In this document: in pieces, positions 25,254-34,875 of the stretch
Layout of the letters: each line of letters starts with the position of its first letter
Position numbering within the stretch: the first letter of the stretch is position 1
Source: MAG-121220-bin8 sp965655865
Lineage (GTDB): Bacteria > Bacteroidota > Bacteroidia > Flavobacteriales > Flavobacteriaceae
Assembly (NCBI GenBank): GCA_965655865.1
Contig: CBFHJJ010000008.1
Span: 1 to 60,570 of the forward strand
Direction: 5' to 3'
Length of the DNA stretch: 60,570 bases
Notes under the pieces: generated by a model
The model's input: only the letters and a program-made list of their open reading frames with translations
Told to the model about the DNA's origin: nothing
Databases searched by the model: none
Translations under genes and position numbers: made by a program

Positions 25254-26204
25254 ATGCCTTTAATAGCAACTGACTATAATCCTCCATTTCTTTTTAAAAA
25301 CAGACATTTTAATACTATTTATAGTTCATTATGTAGAAAAATCGAGCCTGTAAGGTTTAAAAGAAAGCGTATTGAAACTTCAGATAATGATTTTTTAGAT
25401 ATTGACTTTATTGAGAATGGAAGTAAAAAGATTGCAATATTATGTCACGGTCTAGAGGGAAGTAGTGACTCAAAATACATACAAGCTACAGCTAAAATAT
25501 TAGCTAAAAAAGGCTATTCAATTGCTGCGATGAATTACCGTTTTTGCAGTGGAGAAATTAATCGCCAGCTGATCACATACCACAGTGGTAAAACGGATGA
25601 TTTAAATGCTGTAATTAATTATGTGCTTCCAAATTATGATTCTGTTTATTTAGTTGGTTTTAGTTTAGGAGGAAACTTAATTTTAAAATATAACGGAGAC
25701 GGCTTGTTTAATTTAAGCTCAAAAATTAAGGCTAGCGTAGCTATTTCTGTTCCAGTTGACCTAAAGGGATCGTCGATAGCGTTGCAGCGACGTGAAAACA
25801 CACTTTATAACTGGCGTTTTTTACGAACCTTATCTAAAAAAATGTATTTGAAACACAAGCAATATCCTGGTGAGTTGGATATAAAATCTTTAAAATTTGT
25901 AAAAAAGCTAACGGATTTTGATGAGTATTTTACTAGTAAAATTAATGGCTTTAAAGATGCACAGGATTATTATTTCAAAGCAAGTAGCAAGCAATTTATT
26001 CCCAATATTTCAAAACCTACTCTTTTAATTAATGCTATGGATGATCCTTTTTTATCAGAATCCTGTTTTCCAATTAGAGAAGCAAAAATAAACTTAAACT
26101 TTAACCTAATGACTCCTCGCTATGGTGGTCATGTAGGTTTTATTTCAAAAGGAAATTTTTATTGGTCAGAACATCAAATTTTAAATTTTCTTGAAAACTA
26201 CTAA
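25254..26204 (+). CDS. YheT-like alpha/beta hydrolase
   Basis: 316 residues of the YheT/UPF0017 alpha/beta-hydrolase group. Motifs: CHGLEGSSDSKYIQ (oxyanion region), MNYRFCSGE, the nucleophile elbow GFSLGGN, the Asp in INAMDDPFLS and the His in YGGHVGF. Expected to hydrolyse short lipid or ester substrates; the exact substrate is unknown. It is the first conserved gene after the island and carries an atypical number of CpG-rich codons around 25760-25800. Confidence 0.88.
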   Translation: MPLIATDYNPPFLFKNRHFNTIYSSLCRKIEPVRFKRKRIETSDNDFLDIDFIENGSKKIAILCHGLEGSSDSKYIQATAKILAKKGYSIAAMNYRFCSGEINRQLITYHSGKTDDLNAVINYVLPNYDSVYLVGFSLGGNLILKYNGDGLFNLSSKIKASVAISVPVDLKGSSIALQRRENTLYNWRFLRTLSKKMYLKHKQYPGELDIKSLKFVKKLTDFDEYFTSKINGFKDAQDYYFKASSKQFIPNISKPTLLINAMDDPFLSESCFPIREAKINLNFNLMTPRYGGHVGFISKGNFYWSEHQILNFLENY

Positions 26205-26239
26205 GTGAAAAAACTCAGTATGCTAATTAATTCGATTTT

Positions 26240-27307
26240 CTAGAGCTTTTGCTTTTTAGCTAAAACTTGCATATCTGCTACAAGATCAGTTTCATCCATA
26301 ATTTCACGACCTAGAAGAGTTTCAATTATGTCTTCCATAGTAACTAATCCTCTTACTGTACCATACTCGTCTAGGACTATAGAAATATGTTCTCTTTCTT
26401 TAATTAATTTATCAAAAGTTTTAGGGATCGGAGATTCATAATCTGAGGTAACAGATTTTCTTTTAATTTCAGAAAGTTTTAAATCTCCTTTTTTCTTAAC
26501 TATATATTCTAAAATATTATCCTTTAAAACATAACCTGTAATATTATCCATTTTTCCTGTGTAAACTGGAATTCTTGAAAAAGATAAATTAGGATTATTA
26601 TTATAAAATTCTTCGATGGAAATATTTTCAGATGCAATTTTCATAACAGAAAAAGGTGTCATAATATTTCTAATTCTAACATCTTTGAATTTTATCATAT
26701 TTTTAATAATATCAGATTCACTTTCCTCAATAACACCTTCTTCTTCAGCAATTTCAGCCATAGTTGAAAAATCTTCTCTCGAAAATAAATTGGTATTTTT
26801 AGATTTATTAATAAGTTTTGTAAAAAACTGAAGTAAAAATAATATTCCTGAATATTTAAATACTGGGATAATATTTTTTAAAAAAATTGAAGTTGTTTTT
26901 ACAAGTTTATGCCAATATGTTGCTCCTAATGTTTTAGGAATTATTTCAGAAACTAGTAAAATTAAGATGGTCATAATTCCAGAAACAATTCCAACAACTA
27001 AATCTTCTGTCAGAAGAATTCCAAAAACATCATAAGAACTGCTATTAATTGATGAGTATAATTCCTTGGCTTGTACCCCAACAAGAATTGCTCCAACTGT
27101 GTGAGAAATAGTGTTTAGAGTCAGAATTATTATTAGAGGCTCATCAATGTTTTCTTTCATTTTTTGAAGGTTTAAAGCATACTTTTTACCCTCGCTTATC
27201 TTGATTTTCAGAAAAGTTGGACTTACACTCAACAAAACAGCTTCTAAAATTGAACAAAAAAATGATAGAGCTATTGTTGAAACAGCATAAAAAATTAAAA
27301 GATTCAA
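26240..27307 (-). CDS. CNNM/CorC-type transporter (DUF21-CBS, hemolysin family)
   Basis: 355 residues. An N-terminal DUF21 membrane domain (about 1-180, with LEAVLLSVSPTFLK and ILLVSEIIPKTLGATY) is followed by two CBS domains (about 210-330; MTPFSVMKI, SRIPVYTGKMDNITGYV, HISIVLDEYGTVRGLVTMEDI). This is the CNNM/CorC family linked to magnesium or cobalt efflux; the C-terminal CorC_HlyC domain is absent. Confidence 0.88.
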   Translation of the reverse strand: MNLLIFYAVSTIALSFFCSILEAVLLSVSPTFLKIKISEGKKYALNLQKMKENIDEPLIIILTLNTISHTVGAILVGVQAKELYSSINSSSYDVFGILLTEDLVVGIVSGIMTILILLVSEIIPKTLGATYWHKLVKTTSIFLKNIIPVFKYSGILFLLQFFTKLINKSKNTNLFSREDFSTMAEIAEEEGVIEESESDIIKNMIKFKDVRIRNIMTPFSVMKIASENISIEEFYNNNPNLSFSRIPVYTGKMDNITGYVLKDNILEYIVKKKGDLKLSEIKRKSVTSDYESPIPKTFDKLIKEREHISIVLDEYGTVRGLVTMEDIIETLLGREIMDETDLVADMQVLAKKQKL

Positions 27308-27442
27308 ATTGTGTAATGATTTATTTGACTATATAAATTAATGAAAATTTAGATCATTGTTACTATTATTAAGTAAAATAATTTCTGTAACAGAACCAAA
27401 ATTGAAAAAGATTTCCTTTTAATTTAAAATCAAAAAATTGTG

Positions 27443-27601
27443 CTATTTACTATTTTTGGATTGATTTTTATTAGCCTTTTCAATGTCTTTTTTTAAGTCA
27501 GAATCGTGAGAATCATTGGCATACTTTATCATATATAAATAACCTGTAAGATACAGTGCGCAAACAATGCACCCCATAATGAACATTCCAATATTTTCCA
27601 T
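27443..27601 (-). CDS. Small membrane protein, 52 aa
   Basis: Starts MENIGMFIMGCIVCALYLTG with one hydrophobic helix and a charged Lys/Asp-rich tail. Its ATG overlaps the stop of the upstream 66-aa gene by one base (TAATG), so the two are translationally coupled. Function unknown. Confidence 0.6.
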   Translation of the reverse strand: MENIGMFIMGCIVCALYLTGYLYMIKYANDSHDSDLKKDIEKANKNQSKNSK

Positions 27602-27801
27602 TATTTTCTTTTTAGGTTTCGATTATCACTTCTTCTTTGTCTTAAAGCGACTGAAGCCGATAGTATAGAAGGAACCCATATTCCGACAAATATTCCTTCT
27701 AGTTTATCCCCTGAAAACCAAAGTGTTACCGAATAAACAAAAGATAAGAATGCTAATATTATTGGATAGTATAAACCCCAAAATTCCATAAATTTTCTCA
27801 T
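27601..27801 (-). CDS. Small two-helix membrane protein, 66 aa
   Basis: Two hydrophobic segments (about 11-31 and 35-51) and a very basic tail (RQRRSDNRNLKRK). Such tails usually remain cytosolic. It is coupled to the 52-aa gene downstream. Not recognised as a named family. Confidence 0.6.
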   Translation of the reverse strand: MRKFMEFWGLYYPIILAFLSFVYSVTLWFSGDKLEGIFVGIWVPSILSASVALRQRRSDNRNLKRK

Positions 27802-27903
27802 AACTAAATATTTTACTTTAAATAATACAACTTTTGTGCCGTTGTAATAATTTATATAAGCTAGTAGGAGAATTTATCGAAAAGAATATTAAAAATTTTA
27901 AGC

Positions 27904-28308
27904 TTAATTTTTATGAACACAACATTCTTCGTCTTTACATGTACAATATTTTAGATTATATATATGTAGTGCAGATAGAGTGATGGCAGCTATATAAGTG
28001 AAAAATTCAGGAATGTGATAGATTTCAAAACTTTCATTAATAATAAAAAAACTAAGTATACTCCAAGCGCTAATTAAAAATATTTTCACATATAAATTAG
28101 TTGAGTTTTGTATTGAACGAGTTATGGCTGCTAAGGAGATTATAATGAACAAATAATTTAAAGATTGCCAAAAAAAAGGAACTTCTTGACTTATTGTAGA
28201 AGCTTGTGCTTGGGTTATAAATAGTAAAGGAGTCGCTAAACAGTGTAACATACATGTAACAGTTGTAAAAACACCTATGTGGTCAGAACTAATTGATTTT
28301 AAATTCAT
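27904..28308 (-). CDS. MerC domain protein
   Basis: 134 residues with four membrane segments. The MerC signature TCMLHCLATPLLF (metal-binding cysteines in helix 1) is followed late by a cysteine-rich tail CTCKDEECCVHKN. MerC proteins import mercury in mer operons, but Bacteroidota homologues outside mer loci have unknown function. Next to HMA and TauE genes it may take part in metal or thiol handling. Confidence 0.8.
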   Translation of the reverse strand: MNLKSISSDHIGVFTTVTCMLHCLATPLLFITQAQASTISQEVPFFWQSLNYLFIIISLAAITRSIQNSTNLYVKIFLISAWSILSFFIINESFEIYHIPEFFTYIAAITLSALHIYNLKYCTCKDEECCVHKN

Positions 28309-28398
28309 AATTGAATCGCGAAAATAATTATTTTTTATTCATCACAAAAACTATGATTTAAAAAAACAATTTCTTTAAAAATCGTTTATATTTATTAG

Positions 28399-28599
28399 AT
28401 GAAAGAATTCACATTAGTTGACTATTCTGCATTTGGATTATGGATCTTAATAAGTATAATACTTTCTTATCTACTAGTTAGAAAATTAAATGTTTTTGGT
28501 GGAGGGTACAAAAATCAAAAAATACTTGCTATTGGTCTTATCCTGGGGCATTTATTGTATTTGGTTTGGAAAAAGCTTTGGTTATTTATAGTAAACTAG
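28399..28599 (+). CDS. Small membrane protein, 66 aa
   Basis: Two hydrophobic segments (about 10-27 and 42-63) around a Gly/Lys loop (RKLNVFGGGYKNQK). It is 50 bases before the HMA-MauE gene on the same strand. A -7-like TATATTTA lies before the start. Function unknown. Confidence 0.55.
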   Translation: MKEFTLVDYSAFGLWILISIILSYLLVRKLNVFGGGYKNQKILAIGLILGHLLYLVWKKLWLFIVN

Positions 28600-28649
28600 A
28601 AATAGATTTTAATAAATTATCTCAAAAATTATTAATGTAACTTTAGCTT

Positions 28650-29357
28650 ATGAATCAAAAATTCTTGATTTCTGGGATGACGTGTTTAAATTGCAAAGCT
28701 TCTATCGAAGATGCTTTAAAAAGCTTTGAGGCCATCAATGAATTTACAGTTGATTTTAAAAAAAAAGAATTAGTTGTAAATTCTAAAGAACCCTTAACTA
28801 AGTCAACTGTTCAAAACCTATTACCCAAAAAGTATAAAATATTTGAAATAGGTTTTAGTGAAAACCCTGTTAATAAAGAATTTGAAAGTAAAATTCAACA
28901 GCTTAAACCATTACTACTAATTATATTTTACATAACATCTGCTAGTGTGCTTATGCATTTTAAAAATTGGAACTGGAATGAGTTTATGCTTGATTTTATG
29001 GGCTTATTCTTTATCATTTTTAGTTTTTTTAAAATGCTTGATTTAAATGGGTTCTCACAATCTTTTAAAATGTATGATCCATTAGCAAAACGTATTTTTT
29101 TTTATAGTAAGATTTACCCCTTTGTTGAAACATTATTAGGCTTAATGTTTTTAATGAGATTTGAAATTAATATTGCATTAATTTCAACTTTAGGTTTATT
29201 ATCAGTCACAACAATCGGAGTTTCTAAAGTATTATTACAAAAAAAATCTATTCAGTGCGCCTGTTTAGGGACTGTATTAAAATTACCAATGACTGAAGCC
29301 ACCATTATTGAAAATTCAATTATGATTGTTATGGCAATCTTTATGATTGTTGGGTAA
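28650..29357 (+). CDS. HMA domain fused to MauE-like membrane domain
   Basis: 235 residues. The N-terminal 70 residues are a heavy-metal-associated domain with metal site GMTCLNCKAS; four membrane segments (about 90-235) follow, resembling MauE/DoxX-type redox membrane proteins, with a CACLG cysteine pair before the last helix. Proposed function: binding of Cu/Zn or transfer of reducing equivalents across the inner membrane. The fusion is known in Bacteroidota; its substrate is not. Confidence 0.75.
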   Translation: MNQKFLISGMTCLNCKASIEDALKSFEAINEFTVDFKKKELVVNSKEPLTKSTVQNLLPKKYKIFEIGFSENPVNKEFESKIQQLKPLLLIIFYITSASVLMHFKNWNWNEFMLDFMGLFFIIFSFFKMLDLNGFSQSFKMYDPLAKRIFFYSKIYPFVETLLGLMFLMRFEINIALISTLGLLSVTTIGVSKVLLQKKSIQCACLGTVLKLPMTEATIIENSIMIVMAIFMIVG

Positions 29358-29394
29358 TTTATATTTGAAATATAATTTTTAAATCAATTCAGCC

Positions 29395-29402
29395 TATATT
29401 TG
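29395..29402 (+). promoter_or_regulatory. -7 box before the NTF2-like lipoprotein
   Basis: TATATTTG matches the Bacteroidota -7 box and lies 24 bases before the preferred ATG at 29427, supporting that start over the upstream ATG at 29400. Confidence 0.5.
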
Positions 29403-29426
29403 TTTTTTAATCAAAAATTTAAACCA

Positions 29427-29930
29427 ATGAAAAAATTATTATTTTTAGTTTCAATTCTTTTATTTGTGAGTTGTAATCAACAACCAAGCGTGGAATGTCA
29501 AACTTTAGAAACCGCAAATGCTCAAATTGAAAAAGACATCAAGACTTATAAAACGGTGTGGGATAAGGTTTTTTTAGAAAGAGATATAAACCTTATTGAT
29601 TCTGAAAGTTTTGACGAGAATGTAACAGTAGTAACTGCGACTGGAAATGTTACTGGAATAGACTCATTCAAAGGCTATTACAATAACTATTTGACAGGGT
29701 TTTCTGACGCTGAATTTACTTTTGTAAATATTTTTGGGCAGGGAGACAACATAGTAAAACACTGGAATTTTAAAGGTACTCATGACGGAGAAATGTTCGG
29801 AATTCCTGCTACTGGAAATAAAGTGGATATTAGTGGAACTACTATCGTTAAAATGAAAGATGGAAAAGTATATCAAGAACAAGACTTCTTTGATAATCAC
29901 TCATTTTTATCACAGTTAGGATTACTGTAA
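29427..29930 (+). CDS. NTF2/SnoaL-like lipoprotein
   Basis: 167 residues from the ATG at 29427, which gives a standard lipoprotein leader with lipobox FVSC (Cys16). The mature part resembles SnoaL/NTF2-like ester cyclase domains (ATGNVTGIDSFKGYYNNYL, GDNIVKHWNFKGTHDGEMFGIPATGNKVDISG, KDGKVYQEQDFFD). Such domains bind small hydrophobic molecules; activity is unknown. Confidence 0.8.
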   Translation: MKKLLFLVSILLFVSCNQQPSVECQTLETANAQIEKDIKTYKTVWDKVFLERDINLIDSESFDENVTVVTATGNVTGIDSFKGYYNNYLTGFSDAEFTFVNIFGQGDNIVKHWNFKGTHDGEMFGIPATGNKVDISGTTIVKMKDGKVYQEQDFFDNHSFLSQLGLL

Positions 29931-29977
29931 TGAAAGTCAATTTTTAATAAAAGTTGAACAAAACTGCAATCTAGGTT

Positions 29978-30769
29978 ATGGAACTAATTGGGTATTTTAT
30001 GGCCTTATTAATTGGAATCTCTCTAGGATTATTTGGAGGAGGAGGATCTATTTTAGCGGTACCTGTTTTAGCATATATATTTTCTCTAGACGAGAAAGTG
30101 GCTACAGCTTATTCATTGTTTATAGTTGGTTTTGCCGCTTTAGTTGGTGGAATAAAACAAAATAGAAATAATAATGTTGACTGGAGAACTGCTTTAGTTT
30201 TTGGAATACCCTCATTAGTTGGCGTTTGGATTGTTAGACATTATGTGATTCCTATACTTCCTGATACTCTTTTTTATATTGGGGACTTTCTGTTTTCAAG
30301 AAGGATGGGAATGTTTGGGGTTTTTATAATTTTGATGTTCTTGGCAGCATATTCCATGCTGAATAGTAACATAAAAAAAGAAGAATTACACGACATTAAT
30401 TATAATTACCCACTAATATTAATAGAAGGACTAGTTATTGGAGCCGTTACTGGTTTAGTTGGAGCTGGAGGAGGATTTATAATTATTCCGGCATTAGTTT
30501 TACTAACCAATTTAGATATAAAAAAAGCTATTGGAACTTCACTTGTTATTATAGCTTTTAAATCTATTTTTGGGTTTTTCCTTGGTGATGCTTTAATAAT
30601 GTCAGTTGATTGGAAATTTTTAGTTGTATTTACAACTTTAACGATTATTGGAATGTTTTTAGGAATTTATATTGGAAAATTCATTGATGGAAATAAACTA
30701 AAAAAAGGATTTGGCTATTTTGTTTTAGTAATGGCTGTGTTTGTTTTAATAACAGAATTTTTTATTTAA
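29978..30769 (+). CDS. TauE/SafE family sulfite exporter-like protein
   Basis: 263 residues with about eight membrane segments in two repeats. Each half carries the glycine-rich family motif: GLFGGGGSILAVPVL (first) and GLVGAGGGFIIIPAL (second). Family members export sulfite, sulfoacetate or related organosulfur anions. It ends just before a bidirectional terminator. Confidence 0.9.
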   Translation: MELIGYFMALLIGISLGLFGGGGSILAVPVLAYIFSLDEKVATAYSLFIVGFAALVGGIKQNRNNNVDWRTALVFGIPSLVGVWIVRHYVIPILPDTLFYIGDFLFSRRMGMFGVFIILMFLAAYSMLNSNIKKEELHDINYNYPLILIEGLVIGAVTGLVGAGGGFIIIPALVLLTNLDIKKAIGTSLVIIAFKSIFGFFLGDALIMSVDWKFLVVFTTLTIIGMFLGIYIGKFIDGNKLKKGFGYFVLVMAVFVLITEFFI

Positions 30770-30773
30770 TAAA

Positions 30774-30804
30774 AAACCCCCTTTTTCGAAGGGGGTTTAA
30801 TTTT
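30774..30804. terminator. Bidirectional rho-independent terminator
   Basis: Stem AAACCCCCTT / AAGGGGGTTT with loop TTTCG and A/T-runs on both sides, between the convergent tauE-like and lipoprotein genes. It is one of the most GC-rich spots in the region. Confidence 0.85.
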
Positions 30805-30820
30805 TTATAAATAATAATAT

Positions 30821-31378
30821 TTATATTCTTGACAATGTAGAAGTTGCTGTAAAGACTTCTCCATCTGGGCCACTTACAGTATACTTATAGTTGATTTTAT
30901 CCGCATCATCTGGCGTTAAATTAATTTCCCATGAAGTTACATAAGTATCTTTTTCAAGAGTTAATCCACTCATTTCAGAATCAGTTGCAAAACTTAAAAG
31001 GCCATTATTATTTGATGTAAGTTTGGAAATCGGCTTGTTTTGAAGCCCACAATAATGGGTTAACAATAACTGATCGTTTTGAAAATTAAATATCGATAAC
31101 ATTTCAGTTCCTCCAGTGTCACTTTCTTCAAGCAAAGCACTTCCATTTGAAGTTACTGTGTAATCCAAAGTAAAATCATCAGAACTTCCGTCTGTTCTTT
31201 CAAGCGTACCGGCCCATTTACCCTCTAATTTTTTTAATTCCTCGAAATCATTTGGATTAGATGCAGCTGCAGATTCAGCACTCTCAAAGGCAGCCTCAAC
31301 AACAACTTTATCAGGTTTAGTTGTGCTGTTACAATTTACAGTTGTTATAGCAATTAATAGTAATAGTAATTTTTTCAT
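30821..31378 (-). CDS. Hypothetical lipoprotein, lipocalin-like
   Basis: 185 residues with lipobox TVNC (Cys17). The mature part begins with an Ala/Ser/Glu-rich helix and then FEELKKLEGKWAGTLERTDGS, typical of lipocalin-like beta-barrels (DUF1579/THAP4-like). An exported small-molecule-binding role is possible. No catalytic residues were identified. Confidence 0.6.
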   Translation of the reverse strand: MKKLLLLLIAITTVNCNSTTKPDKVVVEAAFESAESAAASNPNDFEELKKLEGKWAGTLERTDGSSDDFTLDYTVTSNGSALLEESDTGGTEMLSIFNFQNDQLLLTHYCGLQNKPISKLTSNNNGLLSFATDSEMSGLTLEKDTYVTSWEINLTPDDADKINYKYTVSGPDGEVFTATSTLSRI

Positions 31379-31425
31379 AGTTTAATATTTTGATTTTAAT
31401 AAAGATATTAAAAAACTAATATTTA

Positions 31426-32304
31426 TTAAATATGATTTTTCTCTCTTTCAATAGCATTGTAAATCATTAGAATAAGTAGGCCAAATATTATACCTGAAAT
31501 TATTAAAAGAATACTGGTTAAACCTGAAACTGAAAATGAAAGTCTAAGTAAAATTGTTGAGATAATAAATCCGGTATTTCTGATTAACTGACTGTACCGT
31601 TCAGTGTATTGAAATGAAAGTAAAAGTATAAAGACATCAGCTAAAATTAGTATTGTGAAGAATTCGTTGAAGAAAAGATTGTTGAGATTTTCATTAAAGG
31701 ATTCTTCAACAAACACACCATTAAACCAATTTACAAAACTGAATATACATATTGTAAATAGAATTGGAAGAAGAACTATACTAACTAATTTTTTTGAGGC
31801 AATAAAACGATCTAATTTTTCTGATACTGGTTTTATTGGCAGTTTTTCTTTTGTTATTTTAAATAAGTAAATCAAAAAGAAGATTACTAATACTCCAACA
31901 AGATCAAAAACTAACTGTTGGTTATTTGCATTTTCTAGCCAGTTTGCATTTAAGTCAACAAGCGGAATGTCTTTAAATATTTTCCTAATTACTATTAAAG
32001 ACATTATTTGATATTGTTTTCCAACAGCAGTTGTAAAAGATCTTGGTATATAATAGATAAGTAAAAAAGCTTCGTAAACTAATATAAAAGAAAACGGAGT
32101 ATATAAAGCTGAAATTGGATTTGAAAATAAGTTTGTTCCAACAACAGATAACTCTATTAAATTATAATTATTTAACAGAATTATACTTAAGTGAATTACA
32201 AAGCCTAACGATGCTAAATAAAGAATATATTTTTCAAATTTTTTAATTATTTGTTCAGAAAAAATCTTTGAAAATAAAACCTCTATTTTTTTTTGAATAG
32301 TCAT
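31426..32304 (-). CDS. Conserved multi-pass membrane protein, 292 aa
   Basis: About seven hydrophobic segments spread over the sequence, with FSNPISALYTPFSFILVYEAFLLIYYIPRSFT as a distinctive central part. It resembles uncharacterised Flavobacteriia membrane proteins. No transporter signature was recognised. It lies 47 bases downstream of no neighbour it overlaps with and has an AT-rich upstream region. Confidence 0.55.
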   Translation of the reverse strand: MTIQKKIEVLFSKIFSEQIIKKFEKYILYLASLGFVIHLSIILLNNYNLIELSVVGTNLFSNPISALYTPFSFILVYEAFLLIYYIPRSFTTAVGKQYQIMSLIVIRKIFKDIPLVDLNANWLENANNQQLVFDLVGVLVIFFLIYLFKITKEKLPIKPVSEKLDRFIASKKLVSIVLLPILFTICIFSFVNWFNGVFVEESFNENLNNLFFNEFFTILILADVFILLLSFQYTERYSQLIRNTGFIISTILLRLSFSVSGLTSILLIISGIIFGLLILMIYNAIEREKNHI

Positions 32305-32471
32305 AATCCAGTGATTGTTAATTAATTAAAAATAACTCTTTTATTTTAATTAATTTTTTTGATTTGATAACATAATATAATAATTAAATACAATAAGTTT
32401 TTGTAGAGTTTAAACTATTTTTTTACTTGATGTTTTATTTTAATTTAGACAATTATGGAAAATTAGATTTT

Positions 32472-34004
32472 ATGTCAAAAAAATCATTATTTATTGCTTT
32501 TGTAGTTTCACTTGGAGGATTTTTATTTGGATTTGATGCTGGAATAATATCAGGTGTAATGTCATACGTTGGACCAGAATTTAATTTAAATGATGCTCAA
32601 ACAGGTTGGGTAGTTAGTTCTCCCTCTTTTGCCGCTATGATTGCAATGTTAATTTCAGGAAAACTAAGTGATCAAATTGGCAGAAAAAAAATATTAATTT
32701 TTGTTGCTTTTTTATATGCTTTTTCAGCAATAGCTTCAGCATACTCGTACAGTTACGAAACTTTATATACAGCCAGAATGATCGGTGGTCTTGCCTTTGG
32801 AGCTGCCTTGATTTTAGCTCCAACGTATATTGCAGAAATTTCAAGTTCTGAAAATAGAGGCAAGCTAGTTTCAATTCAACAACTTAATATTGTTTTAGGA
32901 TTTTTTGCTGCTTTTTTGAGTAACTATTATTTCAATGAGATAAATTCTTCAAGTGACTTTTTTAATGATGATAATGTTTGGCGTTGGATGCTTGGAGTAG
33001 AGTTTATTCCAGCTATTATATATTTTATTTTAATGTTTTTTGTTCCAAAAAGTCCAAGATGGTTATTTAATAATAATAAACCAGAGCTTGCAAAAGAAGT
33101 TTTAGTTAGTATTCATGGAGAAGAAAAAGCTGAGACAGAAAATAATGCAATTGTTAAAAATATTGAATCAAATGATATAAAAGTAAAAACGAAATTTAGT
33201 GATTTGTTTAGTCCAGCACTTCGTTATATAATGGGAGTTGGATTATTACTTGGTATATTACAACAAGTCACGGGAATTAATGCAATTTACTTTTATGCGA
33301 CTTCAATTTTTAAACAGACAGGAATTGGAACAGACGCAGCATTTTCGTCTGGAGTATTACTAAGTTTTACAACTGTTATATTTACATTGGTTGCTATTTA
33401 TCTTGTTGATAGAATGGGAAGAAGACCGTTGTTATTGATTGGGATGACCGGTATTGCAATAAGTCTTTTAACTTGCGCTTACGGATTTAATCAGGCAAAG
33501 TACAAGCTAACAAAAGAAGGCATTACTGCTTTAGCTTACATTGATTCTAATAAACTTTCAAAATTTGAGGGCGTTGAGTATAATAGTGACGTAGAATTTA
33601 AAAATGATATTAAATCTGCAATAGGAAATCAAGTTTATGCAAAAAATGAAGGTTCAATTTTAGAAGCTGCTATAGAGATGAACTCCACTTTAGTTCTTTT
33701 AGGAATACTTGGTTTTATTGCTTGTTTTGCATTCTCTTTAGGACCTATTATGTGGGTAATGCTTTCAGAATTATTTCCAAACAAGTTTAGGGGATTAGCT
33801 ATTGGCGTTATTGGATTTGTGAATTCTTTTGCTAGCTGGACTATACAGCAAATATTTCCATGGGAGTTATCAAATTTAGGCAGTGCATTTACATTTTTAA
33901 TTTACGGTTTAATAGCATTAGCAGGGACTTTATTGTTTTTAAAAATACTTCCTGAAACAAAAGGTAAATCATTAGAACAAATTGAAATAGAATTTGCACA
34001 ATAA
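32472..34004 (+). CDS. Sugar porter family MFS transporter
   Basis: 510 residues from the ATG at 32472; an in-frame upstream ATG at 32427 would add 15 non-membrane residues. Twelve membrane segments and all sugar-porter signatures: GGFLFGFDAGIISG, SGKLSDQIGRKK, RMIGGLAFG, YLVDRMGRRPLL and PETKGKSLEQIE. QQVTGINAIYFYATSIF is the sugar-binding helix 7 motif. A periplasmic insert of about 70 residues lies between helices 9 and 10. Coupled to GH16 directly downstream, it probably imports glucose or small glucans. Confidence 0.9.
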   Translation: MSKKSLFIAFVVSLGGFLFGFDAGIISGVMSYVGPEFNLNDAQTGWVVSSPSFAAMIAMLISGKLSDQIGRKKILIFVAFLYAFSAIASAYSYSYETLYTARMIGGLAFGAALILAPTYIAEISSSENRGKLVSIQQLNIVLGFFAAFLSNYYFNEINSSSDFFNDDNVWRWMLGVEFIPAIIYFILMFFVPKSPRWLFNNNKPELAKEVLVSIHGEEKAETENNAIVKNIESNDIKVKTKFSDLFSPALRYIMGVGLLLGILQQVTGINAIYFYATSIFKQTGIGTDAAFSSGVLLSFTTVIFTLVAIYLVDRMGRRPLLLIGMTGIAISLLTCAYGFNQAKYKLTKEGITALAYIDSNKLSKFEGVEYNSDVEFKNDIKSAIGNQVYAKNEGSILEAAIEMNSTLVLLGILGFIACFAFSLGPIMWVMLSELFPNKFRGLAIGVIGFVNSFASWTIQQIFPWELSNLGSAFTFLIYGLIALAGTLLFLKILPETKGKSLEQIEIEFAQ

Positions 34005-34008
34005 TTTT

Positions 34009-34872
34009 ATGAAAAAAAAAATAATTATATATGCGATTATATTAATAGCTGGATATGCATTAATAGTTACAACCGCTAACAATTCGGTTAATCAACTAAG
34101 TGATACTAGTGAATTATGGAAAGTGGATTTTATAGATAATTTTGAATCTTTTAACTCTGATAATTGGCAAGACCAAAGGATTTGGGTTAACAACGAACAG
34201 CAGTGTTATGTTCCAAATGGTGAATATAATACAAGAGAAGTAAGTGAGGGTACCCTTAAAATTAGAGTAGTTAATATTGAACAAAAAATAGAGTGTGATA
34301 ATCTAGATAAATTTGGAAAACAACATCCAGACACCAAATATGTAGCTGGTAGAATAGCCTCAAAAAACAGAAAAGAATTTGTTAAAGGTAAATGGACTGC
34401 TAAACTTCGAATTCAAGGTGAAAGTCAGCTTAGTATGTTTCCAGCCTGGTGGATTTTGGGAGCTCAAAATAATGAATCGCCAGTTCAAGAGGAAAACGAA
34501 AATGTTTGTTGGCCAATGACTGGTTCGGGCGAAATAGATATCTTTGAACATCATGGTGATTTTGAAAAAGATCATTATACAACTGGAGCGATAAAAAATT
34601 TAGGTGATTGTGACAAAGGCGATTGGTGGAGTTTAAGATCTGGTGTAACTACAACTTTAAAAGATTTTCACGAGTATTCAGTTGAGTGGGAAAACAGTGA
34701 TTTAGTATATAGGCTTGATGGTAAAGAAGTTTACAGAAATCCAGGGCAAGGAGATAAATACCCAGAAGCTATGTTTGCAATTTTAAATTTTGCTAAAATA
34801 ACTGATTCCCCAATGGATGGAGAATGGGTAATGGAAGTAGATTGGGTAAAACATGAGTCCAAAAACAAATAA
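34009..34872 (+). CDS. GH16 family beta-glucanase
   Basis: 287 residues, start at 34009, 4 bases after the transporter stop. An N-terminal hydrophobic segment suggests export or membrane anchoring. The catalytic motif ExDxxE is in GEIDIFEHH (nucleophile Glu175, acid/base Glu180), with FPAWWILGAQN before it and WKVDFIDNF at the start, as in bacterial laminarinases. It is expected to cut beta-1,3 or mixed-linkage glucans such as laminarin outside the cytosol. No SusCD pair is adjacent. Confidence 0.88.
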   Translation: MKKKIIIYAIILIAGYALIVTTANNSVNQLSDTSELWKVDFIDNFESFNSDNWQDQRIWVNNEQQCYVPNGEYNTREVSEGTLKIRVVNIEQKIECDNLDKFGKQHPDTKYVAGRIASKNRKEFVKGKWTAKLRIQGESQLSMFPAWWILGAQNNESPVQEENENVCWPMTGSGEIDIFEHHGDFEKDHYTTGAIKNLGDCDKGDWWSLRSGVTTTLKDFHEYSVEWENSDLVYRLDGKEVYRNPGQGDKYPEAMFAILNFAKITDSPMDGEWVMEVDWVKHESKNK

Positions 34873-34875
34873 AAT

